A DNA stretch of 64,000 bases from Fibrisoma limi BUZ 3 (GTDB lineage: Bacteria > Bacteroidota > Bacteroidia > Cytophagales > Spirosomataceae), in contig NZ_CAIT01000004.1 in NCBI RefSeq assembly GCF_000296815.2, positions 558,001-622,000 of the forward strand. The letters are read 5' to 3'. The notes under the pieces are model-generated. The model was not told the origin of the DNA and made no database searches. It was given only the letters and a program-made list of their open reading frames with translations. Both the position numbers and the translations under genes were made by a program. Of this stretch, positions 41,704-50,475 are shown in pieces; position 1 is the first letter of the stretch, and every line of letters begins with the position of its first letter.

Positions 41704-43026
41704 TCAGTTTTCAGAGGTTAATACCCGGGATGAATCCGGTTCAATGGATGACGGGTCGATAACCCGCCGTTTCAGTCGAGCCGGTACCAACTGCCCCGTC
41801 AGGATCAGTTCGTACAGATTGGCCGTTTGCTGGGCAACCTGAAGCCAGGTGTAAGAGTCCTGTACGTGCCGGATTGCTTCCTCACTCAGTAAGTCGCGGA
41901 GTTTTTTGCTGTAAAGCAAAGCCGCCAGCTTGGCTGCCAGTGCGGCTGGGTCGTTTGGCGGTACCAGAAAACCGGTTTCGCCGTCGAGTACGGTTTGCTT
42001 GATGCCACCTACGGCCGAACCCACAACGGGCGTACCACAGGCCATTGCTTCAAGGGGGGTGATACCAAACGGTTCATAGAGGGGCGTGGTCACGAACGCA
42101 TCGGCGGCACTGTAATAATAGCGTAAGGTTTCGCGCTGCCGTCTACCCGTAAACGTCACCTGATCCGTTACGCCTTCTTCGGTGGCAATTCGTTGCAGGC
42201 GGCCAATTTCGGGAGTTAGTTGCGGATCGGGTAGATCCGATTCACCCCCCACAATCAGCAGCCGGGGTATCATGCCGTACGACCGGCGCAGGCAGCCCAT
42301 CGCCCGCACTACGTTATCGACCCCTTTACGCGGCACCATCCGGCCCAGTTGCAGAATGATAGGTTCGTTAGGGTCCAGTCCCAGTACCATCCGGGCCAGG
42401 GGTTTTTCAATCGGATAAAATTCGTTGGGGTTGTATCCGTTCGGAATGGTAAAGATTTTAACCGGATCAGCTACGTACAGATTGATCAGATCGTCGCGAT
42501 CCTGCGGGCAGAGAGCAATCAGTGCATCAGCTTCGCGGATAACGCGCTGCTCAACCGTGAATCGCTCGGCCGGAAACCGGTCGCAGTCGCCCTGAATCTG
42601 CTTGCGTACCTCGCCCAGAGCGTGGAACGTAACGGCAAAGGGAATGTGCAACGCTCGCTTGATGTTGGCCGCAACCAGCCCGGACATGAAGAAGTGGGCG
42701 TGAATCAGGCGATACGGGTCCCCTTCCTGTTTAAAGAACCGGACGGTGTTTTCGGTAAACTCGTCCATGTAGCATAACAGCTCCTCCTTAGGTACAAAGC
42801 CAACCGGTCCCGCTTTGATGTGAACAACCCGAATACCTGGTTTCCAGTCTACCGTTTCGGGAAGGGCGTTGTTGTCCCACCGGGTAAAAATGTCAATCTG
42901 GTAGCCCAGTTTCGACAAATGCTGGGCCAGTTCGGCAACGGCGATGTTTTGCCCGCCAGCATCAACCCCGCCGATCAGTGCCAGCGGTGAGGCATGTTCA
43001 CTGATTAATGCAAGTTTCCATTCCAT
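41704..43026 (-). CDS. Glycosyltransferase family 4 (sucrose/mannosyl-transferase-like)
   Basis: 440 residues, GT-B fold. The start MEWKLALISEHASPLALIGG with GVDAGGQNIAVAELAQHL resembles sucrose-synthase-related GT4 enzymes. The C-terminal half has LQLGRMVPRKGVDNVVRAM (donor-binding GRxxxxKG), YYSAADAFVTTPLYEPFGIT and PLEAMACGTPVVGSAVGGI with the catalytic Glu region. The ATG at 43026 is used; the 28 upstream codons are AT-rich and end in a long open but unlikely stretch. First gene of the cluster, divergent from the SDR gene. Confidence 0.9.
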   Translation of the reverse strand: MEWKLALISEHASPLALIGGVDAGGQNIAVAELAQHLSKLGYQIDIFTRWDNNALPETVDWKPGIRVVHIKAGPVGFVPKEELLCYMDEFTENTVRFFKQEGDPYRLIHAHFFMSGLVAANIKRALHIPFAVTFHALGEVRKQIQGDCDRFPAERFTVEQRVIREADALIALCPQDRDDLINLYVADPVKIFTIPNGYNPNEFYPIEKPLARMVLGLDPNEPIILQLGRMVPRKGVDNVVRAMGCLRRSYGMIPRLLIVGGESDLPDPQLTPEIGRLQRIATEEGVTDQVTFTGRRQRETLRYYYSAADAFVTTPLYEPFGITPLEAMACGTPVVGSAVGGIKQTVLDGETGFLVPPNDPAALAAKLAALLYSKKLRDLLSEEAIRHVQDSYTWLQVAQQTANLYELILTGQLVPARLKRRVIDPSSIEPDSSRVLTSEN

Positions 43027-43197
43027 TGAGTAGTTCTTCAGCAATGAGTGCGTAAGAGTAAAGTAGTCTTCTAACTTTATATAGTAAGAAAGGTTGTTAA
43101 AATGCAGCATGAAGAACTGTTTATGTTCAAAATTTGAGGTTACGGACCAGAGGTTTTTTCATCGGAATCAGCCAGTAGATAAAACCCTGATAATGCG

Positions 43198-43205
43198 TAG
43201 TTTTG
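43198..43205 (+). promoter_or_regulatory. Possible -7 box for the SDR gene
   Basis: TAGTTTTG matches TAnnTTTG and is 63 bases before the SDR start. No clear -33 TTTG is at the expected distance, so this is tentative. The 242-base spacer 43027-43268 otherwise shows no gene. Confidence 0.35.
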
Positions 43206-43268
43206 CGTCGTAAACAGGCTTTTTTGCTGTAATAGCCTTACATTCATTTGTTGAATATAACACTCATT

Positions 43269-44051
43269 ATGACACGGATAGCGTTGATTACCGGAGCGTC
43301 GTCGGGCATTGGTCTAGCCACCGCCGAAGCCTTTGCTGATTTGGGATATAGCCTGATCTTATGCGGTCGGCGGCAGGAACGGCTCGATGAATTGACTCAG
43401 AATCTTCGGCAGCGGACCAGCGAAAACTCAGCCGATGAGGAAACGCCCTCGTTTACTACGCTCAACTTCGATGTCCGCGACCGGAACGCAGTCGAGTCGG
43501 CGATTGGTAGCCTGCCCGACGAGTGGAAAGCCATCGATATTCTGATCAATAACGCCGGTAATGCCTACGGGTTCGCACCCATTCAGGACGGCGACCCGGA
43601 CGACTGGGACCTGATGATCGATGGTAACGTGCAGGGGTTGCTCTACGTATCAAAAGCAGTCATTCCGGGCATGGTTGAGCGTAAGCGCGGCCACATTGTT
43701 AACCTGAGTTCCATTGCTGGTAAGCAGACCTACGCCAACGGAGCCGTGTACTGTGCGAGCAAGGCTGCCGTCGAAGCCCTGAGCGAAGGAATGCGCCTGG
43801 ACCTGACCCAGCACGGTATCAAGGTAACGAACATTGCACCGGGAGCGGTTGAAACCGAGTTTTCGATGGTGCGTTTCAAAGGCGATGCCGACCGGGCCGC
43901 GAAGGTGTACGAAGGGTTTACGCCCCTTACGGCCGAAGACATTGCCGACACAATCGTGTATGCCGTAACGGCCCCGGCCCACGTCACCATTGCTGACTTA
44001 ACCATTCTGGCGAGTGCCCAGGCGGCCGCCACAACGATTCACAGGAAGTGA
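43269..44051 (+). CDS. Short-chain dehydrogenase/reductase (YdfG-like)
   Basis: 260 residues. Classical SDR: TGASSGIG near the N-terminus for NAD(P) binding, LILCGRRQERL with a basic residue favouring NADP, INNAGNAYGFAPI, the active-site Ser in HIVNLSSIAGKQTYANGA, and the catalytic YCASK (Tyr, Lys). The segment NIAPGAVETEFSMVRFKGD with the end ADLTILASAQAA resembles the 3-hydroxy acid/serine dehydrogenase YdfG group. The ATG at 43269 starts exactly at the beta strand; a longer frame from 43248 adds a leader without support. It stops seven bases before the inverted repeat at 44058. Confidence 0.92.
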   Translation: MTRIALITGASSGIGLATAEAFADLGYSLILCGRRQERLDELTQNLRQRTSENSADEETPSFTTLNFDVRDRNAVESAIGSLPDEWKAIDILINNAGNAYGFAPIQDGDPDDWDLMIDGNVQGLLYVSKAVIPGMVERKRGHIVNLSSIAGKQTYANGAVYCASKAAVEALSEGMRLDLTQHGIKVTNIAPGAVETEFSMVRFKGDADRAAKVYEGFTPLTAEDIADTIVYAVTAPAHVTIADLTILASAQAAATTIHRK

Positions 44052-44057
44052 TAGTAG

Positions 44058-44122
44058 CCGCAGATTACACGGATTTACGCAAATTTTATTTAATTGTAAG
44101 TGTAAATCCGTGTAATCTGCGG
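44058..44122. repeat. 21-bp perfect inverted repeat directly before the Crp-type regulator
   Basis: CCGCAGATTACACGGATTTAC (44058-44078) is the exact complement of 44102-44122, with a 23-base AT-rich loop. The right arm ends two bases before the ATG at 44125, so any ribosome-binding site lies inside the hairpin. The arm sequence is of a kind I associate with dispersed repeats in this phylum; I cannot check that here. Confidence 0.65.
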
Positions 44123-44124
44123 TT

Positions 44125-44703
44125 ATGTTCGATCGTCTGAAAACCAGCCTGGAACGATTTCTTCCGCTTACCCGCGAGGAGTTCGTACACTTTGCCGCGC
44201 TGCTGACACCCCGTAAGCTGGCTAAGCACGAACATTTCCTGCGGGCTGGCGAGGTATGTACCCAGATTGCCTTTATCAATCAGGGATGCTTGCGGTATTA
44301 CTACCTCAACGACGGCGACGAGTTCAACGGCCAGTTTTTCTTCGAAGGGTCGTGGATAGGAGAGTACCAGAGTTTCCTGACCGGGCAACCGTCCATTCAG
44401 TATTTTGATGCACTCGAAGACTCTGAACTGTTGGTGATGCAGCACAGCGACCTGCAAAAGATCTACACCGACCTGCCCAAATTTGAACGCTTTGGGCGGG
44501 TTTTGGCCGAGAACGTCGTGATCGGCTCGCAGCGTCGAACGGCTTCTCTATTGTTCGACACACCCGAAGAGCGTTACCTCAAACTCATCAGAGAGCGGCC
44601 CAAAGTTGTGGAGCGTATTCCGCTGCACCACATCGCGTCGTACCTTGGCATTAAGCCCGAAAGTCTTTCCCGTATTCGCAAGCGGCTTGCCGAAAACCGC
44701 TGA
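44125..44703 (+). CDS. Crp/Fnr family transcriptional regulator
   Basis: 192 residues. A cyclic-nucleotide-binding-like beta-roll occupies residues about 20-120 (EHFLRAGEVCTQIAFINQGC, GDEFNGQFFFEGSWIGEYQS, SELLVMQHSDLQKIY). A C-terminal winged helix follows with IASYLGIKPESLSRIRKRLA, in place of the longer canonical HTH. The effector-contact residues of true Crp are not evident, so a different or no ligand is possible. Bacteroidota have many such short members. The start is fixed by the position of the hairpin and of MFDRLKTSLERFLPL; the ATG sits two bases after the repeat. Confidence 0.9.
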   Translation: MFDRLKTSLERFLPLTREEFVHFAALLTPRKLAKHEHFLRAGEVCTQIAFINQGCLRYYYLNDGDEFNGQFFFEGSWIGEYQSFLTGQPSIQYFDALEDSELLVMQHSDLQKIYTDLPKFERFGRVLAENVVIGSQRRTASLLFDTPEERYLKLIRERPKVVERIPLHHIASYLGIKPESLSRIRKRLAENR

Positions 44704-44864
44704 CTTCGCTTCAGCGAGTTGGGGTGTAGATCAAGCGGCCCAGGCTTGGAAACTGACCCCTTTGCAATGGCAGGCTGCGTTCCGGTAAGCGCCAACTAAC
44801 CTTAATATTCCCGTAACAGGGGTCTTCAATCCCTTTTGCAACTTTATCCTGAAATCAAACGGTT

Positions 44865-45818
44865 ATGGGTGAAGAAGCGAAAGGGATTGATTTTTTGAGC
44901 CTTGGGCTGCAGGTGGTCGCTGGTCTGGCGCTGTTTCTGTACGCCGTGACGCTGATGGGCGACACTCTGAAAGAGCTCGCCGGCGACAGGATGAGGACAT
45001 TCCTGGCCCGGTTTACCAGCAATCCGTTCAGTGGTATCCTTACTGGCACCGTGGCCACTACGTTGCTGGATTCTTCGTCGGTCGTCATCATCATGGTGCT
45101 GACGATGGTGAACGCCAGCCTGATCAGCAGCATCGAGTCTTTCGGGGTCATCATGGGAGCCAACATCGGAACCACCATTTCCAGCCAGATCATAGCCTTC
45201 AACATCGCTGAGTATTCACCGATACTGCTGGTGTTTGGCTTGCTGCTGAGTACCATCGGCGAGAACGAAACCCGACACAAAATAGGCAAAGTTGTTTTTG
45301 GGGCCGGTCTTATCTTCTTCGGTCTCTGGACGATGGACAAGGCCGTAGAGCCGTTGCACAACTACCCACCGTTTTTTGAGTGGATGAAAAAGCTGGACAG
45401 CCCTATTGAGGGAGCGCTGATCGGTGGTTTGTTGACCTTAATCATCCAATCCTCGTCGGCCACGGTTGGTATTGCTATAGTCCTGGCTTCTCAGCAGTTA
45501 ATCTCATTGCAGGCCGGGATAGCGATCATGCTGGGTGCCGAGATCGGAACGTGTTCGGATACGCTGCTGGCCGTAATCGGCCGTTCAAAGGAAGCCGTTC
45601 GGGCTGGGTTGTTCCACCTCTTGTTCAACATCGCATCGGTCATTATCGGCCTGCTACTGATTCACCAACTGGTTGCGACCGTCGAATGGCTCAGTGGCGA
45701 TGCACCCCTCGGGCGTAAAATCGCCAATGCCCACGTGCTGTTCAACGTACTGGGCGTAGTGCTGTTTGCTTGGTTCATTCCGTACTTCCACCGGTCGCTG
45801 AACGCGCTGGTTCGGTGA
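44865..45818 (+). CDS. Na/Pi cotransporter family protein
   Basis: Inner-membrane transporter core of 317 residues with two inverted Na_Pi_cotrans repeats. The first repeat has TGTVATTLLDSSSVVIIMVL and VIMGANIGTTISSQIIAF; the second has GGLLTLIIQSSSATVGIAI and IMLGAEIGTCSDTLLAVIG. The QSSS-type motif in the first repeat is LDSSS instead of QSSS, a change that may alter ion coupling. There is no C-terminal PhoU-like domain, so this is the short bacterial form. Probably phosphate or another anion uptake with Na+. Alone on the strand. Confidence 0.9.
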   Translation: MGEEAKGIDFLSLGLQVVAGLALFLYAVTLMGDTLKELAGDRMRTFLARFTSNPFSGILTGTVATTLLDSSSVVIIMVLTMVNASLISSIESFGVIMGANIGTTISSQIIAFNIAEYSPILLVFGLLLSTIGENETRHKIGKVVFGAGLIFFGLWTMDKAVEPLHNYPPFFEWMKKLDSPIEGALIGGLLTLIIQSSSATVGIAIVLASQQLISLQAGIAIMLGAEIGTCSDTLLAVIGRSKEAVRAGLFHLLFNIASVIIGLLLIHQLVATVEWLSGDAPLGRKIANAHVLFNVLGVVLFAWFIPYFHRSLNALVR

Positions 45819-45983
45819 AGATGAGTCCTTGCACCTTTGTATTGAGTAAGTAGTCAATAGCAGTTATTACTGGTCATTTGTTCTGAACCGTCGGGCGATC
45901 AAGCTATGAATAGACCGCGCATTATAACGAATGGCTACATAACGGTAATACATCATTTCTCATGGCCGGTTACCAAATGTTCT

Positions 45984-46715
45984 CTAAAATTGGGTGAGGG
46001 TCGATCCCCCCGATAGGTTCTGCGTTATTTTTGGCGTACCCCGATAACGAATCCGGCTTCCGCCAGATGCCGTTATGTTCAGCTCCTGGCTGACGTTGAG
46101 TTCAGCGGTACTACCACCCGAAGCATCGATGGTGCAGGTAGCCGCGGGCAGATTGACCAGACGCAGCGTACCACCCCCACTTAGTGCCGATACTGAAACG
46201 GTTTTCGCCGTACCTGACAGTTCAATTTCGGAGCCACCACTGCTGTTGATGGACAGTACGTTGGCAGTCAGCAGGAGGTTTACAAATCCACCACCATTTA
46301 CGGTAAGGGCCAGATTGGTCGGCTGGAAATTATCGGTACTGGTCACCCGCGCTCCGCCCGAGGTGGTCAGATTCGTCAGCGCTTTCATGGTTACCATAGC
46401 CCGTTTCTCCGTTAGGCGGCTGCTTTCGAGCCGGTCGTCGATCCGGATGCGCAACACACCGTTGACAACTTCTGTCAGAATATACGGCTGGTAGCCTTCG
46501 CGGGCTTCAATCGTTACGCCTTCGGTAGTTCCTTTTACGATGGTTGCCTGAATGCCATTTTCAATCGATAAGCCACTGAAACCCGAAACCGTACGGCTGG
46601 TAGTCGTCAGGTTGCCCGGCTCTGGCGAAACATTATCGTCATTAGTGCAGGCCGAAACTATGAGCAACAGGAGGGCAAAGCCCGTAAGAGCTGAAAATCG
46701 AATAAAGTTTTTCAT
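45984..46715 (-). CDS. DUF2807 (putative auto-transporter adhesin, head GIN) lipoprotein
   Basis: 243 residues. MKNFIRFSALTGFALLLLIV with SAC gives a lipobox (Cys23). The mature part is a repetitive beta-solenoid-like sequence: SRTVSGFSGLSIENGIQATI, then repeats of Ser/Gly-rich strands with TTSGGARV, NSSGGSEIELSG, SALSGGGTLRLVN, DASGGSTAELNV and TASGGSRIRYRG. This is the DUF2807 pattern; the name adhesin is historical. No enzymatic motif is seen. It follows the barrel gene by 37 bases, probably in an operon with it and the serine hydrolase. Confidence 0.88.
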   Translation of the reverse strand: MKNFIRFSALTGFALLLLIVSACTNDDNVSPEPGNLTTTSRTVSGFSGLSIENGIQATIVKGTTEGVTIEAREGYQPYILTEVVNGVLRIRIDDRLESSRLTEKRAMVTMKALTNLTTSGGARVTSTDNFQPTNLALTVNGGGFVNLLLTANVLSINSSGGSEIELSGTAKTVSVSALSGGGTLRLVNLPAATCTIDASGGSTAELNVSQELNITASGGSRIRYRGTPKITQNLSGGSTLTQF

Positions 46716-46752
46716 AACACGTAGTCGGTTGATTGTGAATATGCGGACTCCG

Positions 46753-47289
46753 TTAAAATCCGTACCCTATCCCAATGCCACCCCAGGGCTGAAACCGGCC
46801 ACCTAACGGAGCAAAGGGAAACCCACCGTTGTTAGTGAGGGTTTTCATACCATAGAAGGGTGTGAAACCAGCCTTTAGCATCAACCCACCGTCTGACCGT
46901 TGGTAGCGGTAGCCGGCGATGCCCGTCAGGTTCGGGAAAACGTCCGTTTTTCGGTTAAATTCAGTCAGGTTGCCTGATCCGTACACCAGATTGATACCAC
47001 CCCCAATCTCCGCGTGATGGGGCGACGAACCGAAATTAATTAAGTAGCTGACGGTGAGCGGCACCGTAATGATCGTCTGCTTTTTGCGCGAACCTTTTTC
47101 CACTACCTGCAACCAGGAAACGCCCAATCGAACGGCAACCGAACGATTCAGATTACGCTCGTAATTCAGACTATAACCCAGACCATTGCCGCCCGCTTCG
47201 GCGAAGATGGTCTGACGCGGATACGGATTTACCTGGGCGGGTACCGGGCTACTGACAAGCAGGACTAAACCGAAGAGATAACGAAACAT
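46753..47289 (-). CDS. Outer-membrane beta-barrel protein, 178 aa
   Basis: MFRYLFGLVLLVSSPVPAQ is a signal peptide. The mature sequence alternates strands such as GGNGLGYSLNYERNLNR, VAVRLGVSWLQVV, ITVPLTVSYLINFG, HAEIGGGINLVYGSG and a closing FQPWGGIGIGYGF, as in small eight-strand outer-membrane proteins. Glycine-rich turns are typical of the family. No function can be given. Its start is three bases after the stop of the serine hydrolase gene, so coupled translation is likely. Confidence 0.78.
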   Translation of the reverse strand: MFRYLFGLVLLVSSPVPAQVNPYPRQTIFAEAGGNGLGYSLNYERNLNRSVAVRLGVSWLQVVEKGSRKKQTIITVPLTVSYLINFGSSPHHAEIGGGINLVYGSGNLTEFNRKTDVFPNLTGIAGYRYQRSDGGLMLKAGFTPFYGMKTLTNNGGFPFAPLGGRFQPWGGIGIGYGF

Positions 47290-47292
47290 GGA

Positions 47293-48378
47293 TTATAGTG
47301 CGTTTTTAATGAGTTGAAAGAGCGTATATCCCGAAACCTCGTCCTGATAGCGCGATGTGCTATTATACCAGACTACCCCCGCTGGTGAGGTGCCGGTGTT
47401 GTTACGCAGCACAACGGCCAGATTCCTGCTGCGGTCAACAATCAGGAAGTGGCCTCCCGCGCCATCGGCCCAGAACGTTTGCGAGGCTTTGTTGGTCCAC
47501 CACAGGTAGGCATAACCATCGTAGAATGGTTGCTCGGCTGCACTCAGGTCATTATCGACCCCCTGCATCGACACGGGCCGGGTACTTTCGTCTACCCACT
47601 TTTTCGGTACGATCTGCTGGCCGTTGTACACCCCGCCCTGGAGCATGAGCGAGCCTAACCGCGCCAAGTCTTCGGCCGAGATATAGACCCGCGTCTGTGG
47701 ATACTCAGTATAATTGCCGTATTCATACTTGACGTTATCCGGGCAGAAATCCCGCATGCCGGTCGGCACTGCCAGCCATTCGTAAATCAGCTCCCCTATT
47801 TTCTTTCCGGTCACGCGTTCCAAATAGATGGGTAGTGTATTGAAATCCCAGTTGTTATAGTAAAAATGTTCACCTGGCTTATACTGTCCTCGCTTAGGTC
47901 GGCGCCGTTTCATACTCGACGACTCACCAAGGGCCGGGATGTATATCCCTGAGCGAGCCTGGAGCAGGTTGCGGAGGGTGGCCTGTTTCTCGGTAGTCGT
48001 CAGTGGATTTTTGCTGTCGTCGATGCCCAACTGCGCCAGTGTAGCGTCTAAGTTGACAATGCCTTTACTTTCGGCAATGCCGTAGAGCATACTAAAGATG
48101 CTTTTTCGGGCTGATGCGCAGTTCATGGGCAACCGGGTTTCGCCGTGCTGAAACAGCGCATTTTGACCGCGAACAACGACAAGCGCGTCGAAGTCTGTTT
48201 TGTTGAATTCGTTGACGAGTTGCGTTTGGGACTCGGTGGAAAGCCCTGCAACAGTCGATAATGCCTGGGTGTTGGGGTTGCACGATTGATTCGGATCGAC
48301 ATAATTGTCAACCTCGATACAGGCTGAGCAACAAACCAGGAGCAGTCCAGCAAGCGATACCTGTTTTAAAGTCTTCAT
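47293..48378 (-). CDS. Serine hydrolase of the beta-lactamase class C / PBP4* family, lipoprotein
   Basis: 361 residues. GLLLVCCSAC provides a lipobox (Cys20). The active-site SxxK is Ser89-Ala-Arg-Lys92 (NCASARKSIFSMLYG), and the YxN element is YYNNWDFNT near 176. The last motif region is WADGAGGHFLIVDRS, with HFL in place of KTG as in many esterases of this fold. It may be a D-amino-acid peptidase or esterase in the periplasm; it is unlikely to be an antibiotic beta-lactamase. First of a three-gene operon, 161 bases from the 7TM-AraC gene. Confidence 0.85.
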   Translation of the reverse strand: MKTLKQVSLAGLLLVCCSACIEVDNYVDPNQSCNPNTQALSTVAGLSTESQTQLVNEFNKTDFDALVVVRGQNALFQHGETRLPMNCASARKSIFSMLYGIAESKGIVNLDATLAQLGIDDSKNPLTTTEKQATLRNLLQARSGIYIPALGESSSMKRRRPKRGQYKPGEHFYYNNWDFNTLPIYLERVTGKKIGELIYEWLAVPTGMRDFCPDNVKYEYGNYTEYPQTRVYISAEDLARLGSLMLQGGVYNGQQIVPKKWVDESTRPVSMQGVDNDLSAAEQPFYDGYAYLWWTNKASQTFWADGAGGHFLIVDRSRNLAVVLRNNTGTSPAGVVWYNSTSRYQDEVSGYTLFQLIKNAL

Positions 48379-48539
48379 TGCGTAAATGCGAATTACATTC
48401 CTTTGTTCAGTAGCTGACAGCCGACCGAAAAGGCACGCAAAATTGGCTGGCTGCCTTATACCGCACCAGTCGTACTTGGCCTGAAAACAGGTATTGTAGA
48501 GGATTTTGGACGTATGTGTAGAATGCTGGACGACCGATG

Positions 48540-49682
48540 TTATAATTTCAGACGTTGGTTGTCCTTGTACTGAGAAGGGGTTAGGCCGGTAACTTTTTTG
48601 AAAACGGCCTGAAAGGTCGATTTGGCATTGAAGCCGGCCTCACGCCCTAAACTTTCCAGCGTATAATGCTGAAATGCCGGTTCCGTGAGTAGCCGCTTGA
48701 CCTCATCAACACGGTACTCATTTAACAAATCATTAAAACTTTTTTTTGCCTCCTGATTGATGATTCGCGATAGATAGTTTGGTGTCAAGTCTAATCGCCC
48801 GGCCAGATCACTAAGCTTAAGCGACGGATTTTTATAGAGATGCTCGTCAGTCAGCAGCCGCTGAAACTCCTGATAAATACGCTGTTGGGCCGGGGGCGAA
48901 AGTTGAGGAGCCAGATTGGTTGTGTTCTGAGCGGTATCTGAAGCTATACGGGAGTCGATCATCAGGCTGTTAAGACTTACCCAGAACAGCGCCACCGTTA
49001 CGGCCAATCCCTGCGGATAATAAAGCCATTGCCCAGGCCAATCGAACAAAAAACTGTAGATCAGAGGAAACGTGACCAACGCAAAAATGAGAACGAATAT
49101 TCCGAACAGTGTCCAAATCCAGCGAATTCGGTAGCCGGACTGTCCGGCTGGTAGGTGAGCCAGTTGCCGACGATAACGTTCCGCTAATTGTCGGATGACG
49201 ACCATAGTAGCAATGGCAAAAGGGATGCTGCCGATATTGACCGCTTTCTTGATTGTCAGGGCAAAACGAATCAGGTCTTTGTCGAGAGAAGATAAATAGA
49301 GGGCCGCCCCAAAGGGCATCAGATGTCCCAGCAATTCGATGATAGCCGCCCATTTCAGGGCTGTTGTCAGGCGGGCAAAGTCTTTTTCGGCATTGGTAAA
49401 ATGTTTGACGTATGTAAGCAGAAAAAAAATAGGCATTAGCACCGAATTCAGAGGCAGTAACAGAACCAGGCGCAAAGACAGAATTTGAGGGTAGTCCAGG
49501 GTACCAGAACCCTGCCAGCCCAGCAACCATAGAAATACGTTACTGGGCGCGAACGTCAGCAGCAATAGAGCCATCCACCGATCCCAGGGAAGACAGGGTC
49601 GCTTGACTAAATGAACCAATCCAAGCACTATTCCCTGAATACCGCCGATTAGAATGACTAACCTGATGAAGTCAACAAGCAT
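48540..49682 (-). CDS. Seven-transmembrane AraC-family transcriptional regulator
   Basis: 380 residues. Residues 1-250 hold about seven hydrophobic helices (IRLVILIGGIQGIVLGLVHL, MALLLLTFAPSNVFLWLLGW, LVLLLPLNSVLMPIFFLLTY and so on). Residues about 270-380 are an AraC HTH pair: LKLSDLAGRLDLTPNYLSRI and YTLESLGREAGFNAKSTFQA with VFKKVTGLTPSQYKDNQ. It is a membrane-bound one-component regulator of the type Bacteroidota use to sense envelope signals. It precedes the serine hydrolase operon by 161 bases on the same strand, so that operon is a plausible target. Confidence 0.9.
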   Translation of the reverse strand: MLVDFIRLVILIGGIQGIVLGLVHLVKRPCLPWDRWMALLLLTFAPSNVFLWLLGWQGSGTLDYPQILSLRLVLLLPLNSVLMPIFFLLTYVKHFTNAEKDFARLTTALKWAAIIELLGHLMPFGAALYLSSLDKDLIRFALTIKKAVNIGSIPFAIATMVVIRQLAERYRRQLAHLPAGQSGYRIRWIWTLFGIFVLIFALVTFPLIYSFLFDWPGQWLYYPQGLAVTVALFWVSLNSLMIDSRIASDTAQNTTNLAPQLSPPAQQRIYQEFQRLLTDEHLYKNPSLKLSDLAGRLDLTPNYLSRIINQEAKKSFNDLLNEYRVDEVKRLLTEPAFQHYTLESLGREAGFNAKSTFQAVFKKVTGLTPSQYKDNQRLKL

Positions 49683-49824
49683 AGCTCAGGTAGTGACCGA
49701 CCAATCTGCAAAATATACATTTCGCTTGTAAGATACGGGGTATGTCGGTAAACTGTAGCCGGAACGTAGTATTACTTATCCGTTGATTCTGCCAATTTTA
49801 TTCTAATGTTTGTGCCGTTGGTGA

Positions 49825-50472
49825 CTATAGTAACCGAGTCAGCACCTCCGGCTCCACCCGATGGCCGCCCTCGTAGGCCGTCAGCTTCAACCCCGGTATG
49901 TCGTTCTGAATTCGGCGGAGGTACCCTTCTACATCGTCCAGTTCAGCGATATACTCATCCTGCCGCCCGTAGACGTAGTGTGTTTCAACCGAAGCAAGCT
50001 GAGCCGGATCAATCAATTCCCGTACGCCATTCGGAAAAAAGCCCGCCCACAGAATCAGGCGGTGGACCTGAATAGTCCCGGCATTCAGCCAGCGACAGGC
50101 CGTGGCGGCTCCCTGCGAAAAACCCAGCACCGTAAGGTGCAGGTCGGCCAGGGTTACATCGGTCAGCAAGTGGTCGTAGAGCGAATTGAGGTAGTTGACG
50201 TAATCGTCAATTTCGTGTTGCCGGTCCTCGCGGGTCATCCACGACGCCCCCACGCGCTCATAGCGACCGTTCAGGTAGGATCGCGACAAGCCCTCCGGCA
50301 CAACAATCAGCGTCTGACCATCGTCCAGCCCCGTAAATTTCCGGCTGAAAAAGCTGGCTAACTGCCCGAAACCGTGCAGGCAGAACCAGATGCGTCTGGT
50401 GTCGGCGTTCAGTTCGCCAAGCGTGTAGTAGCGGGCCGTCCGCTGAACGGTGAGGTGATGTTCGGTAGCCAT
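49825..50472 (-). CDS. Alpha/beta hydrolase of the phospholipase/carboxylesterase type
   Basis: 215 residues. IWFCLHGFGQLASFF gives the oxyanion HG and LTVLGFSQGAATACRW the nucleophile elbow GFSQG. HYVYGRQDEYIA holds the Asp and TAYEGGHRVEPEVL the His, so the triad is complete. Substrate is probably a short-chain ester. Its start is three bases after the stop of the DUF4442 gene, and it is the last gene of the operon led by the MarR regulator. No signal peptide; cytoplasmic. Confidence 0.87.
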   Translation of the reverse strand: MATEHHLTVQRTARYYTLGELNADTRRIWFCLHGFGQLASFFSRKFTGLDDGQTLIVVPEGLSRSYLNGRYERVGASWMTREDRQHEIDDYVNYLNSLYDHLLTDVTLADLHLTVLGFSQGAATACRWLNAGTIQVHRLILWAGFFPNGVRELIDPAQLASVETHYVYGRQDEYIAELDDVEGYLRRIQNDIPGLKLTAYEGGHRVEPEVLTRLL

Positions 50473-50475
50473 GCG

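Noticed and set aside
44865-45818. Truncated Na/Pi transporter (pseudogene)
   Set aside because: Lack of the PhoU-like tail is usual in short bacterial forms, and both transport repeats are complete.
47293-48378. Antibiotic-resistance beta-lactamase
   Set aside because: The SxxK fold is shared by many esterases and peptidases, the KTG-like motif is HFL, and the operon context is envelope-related.
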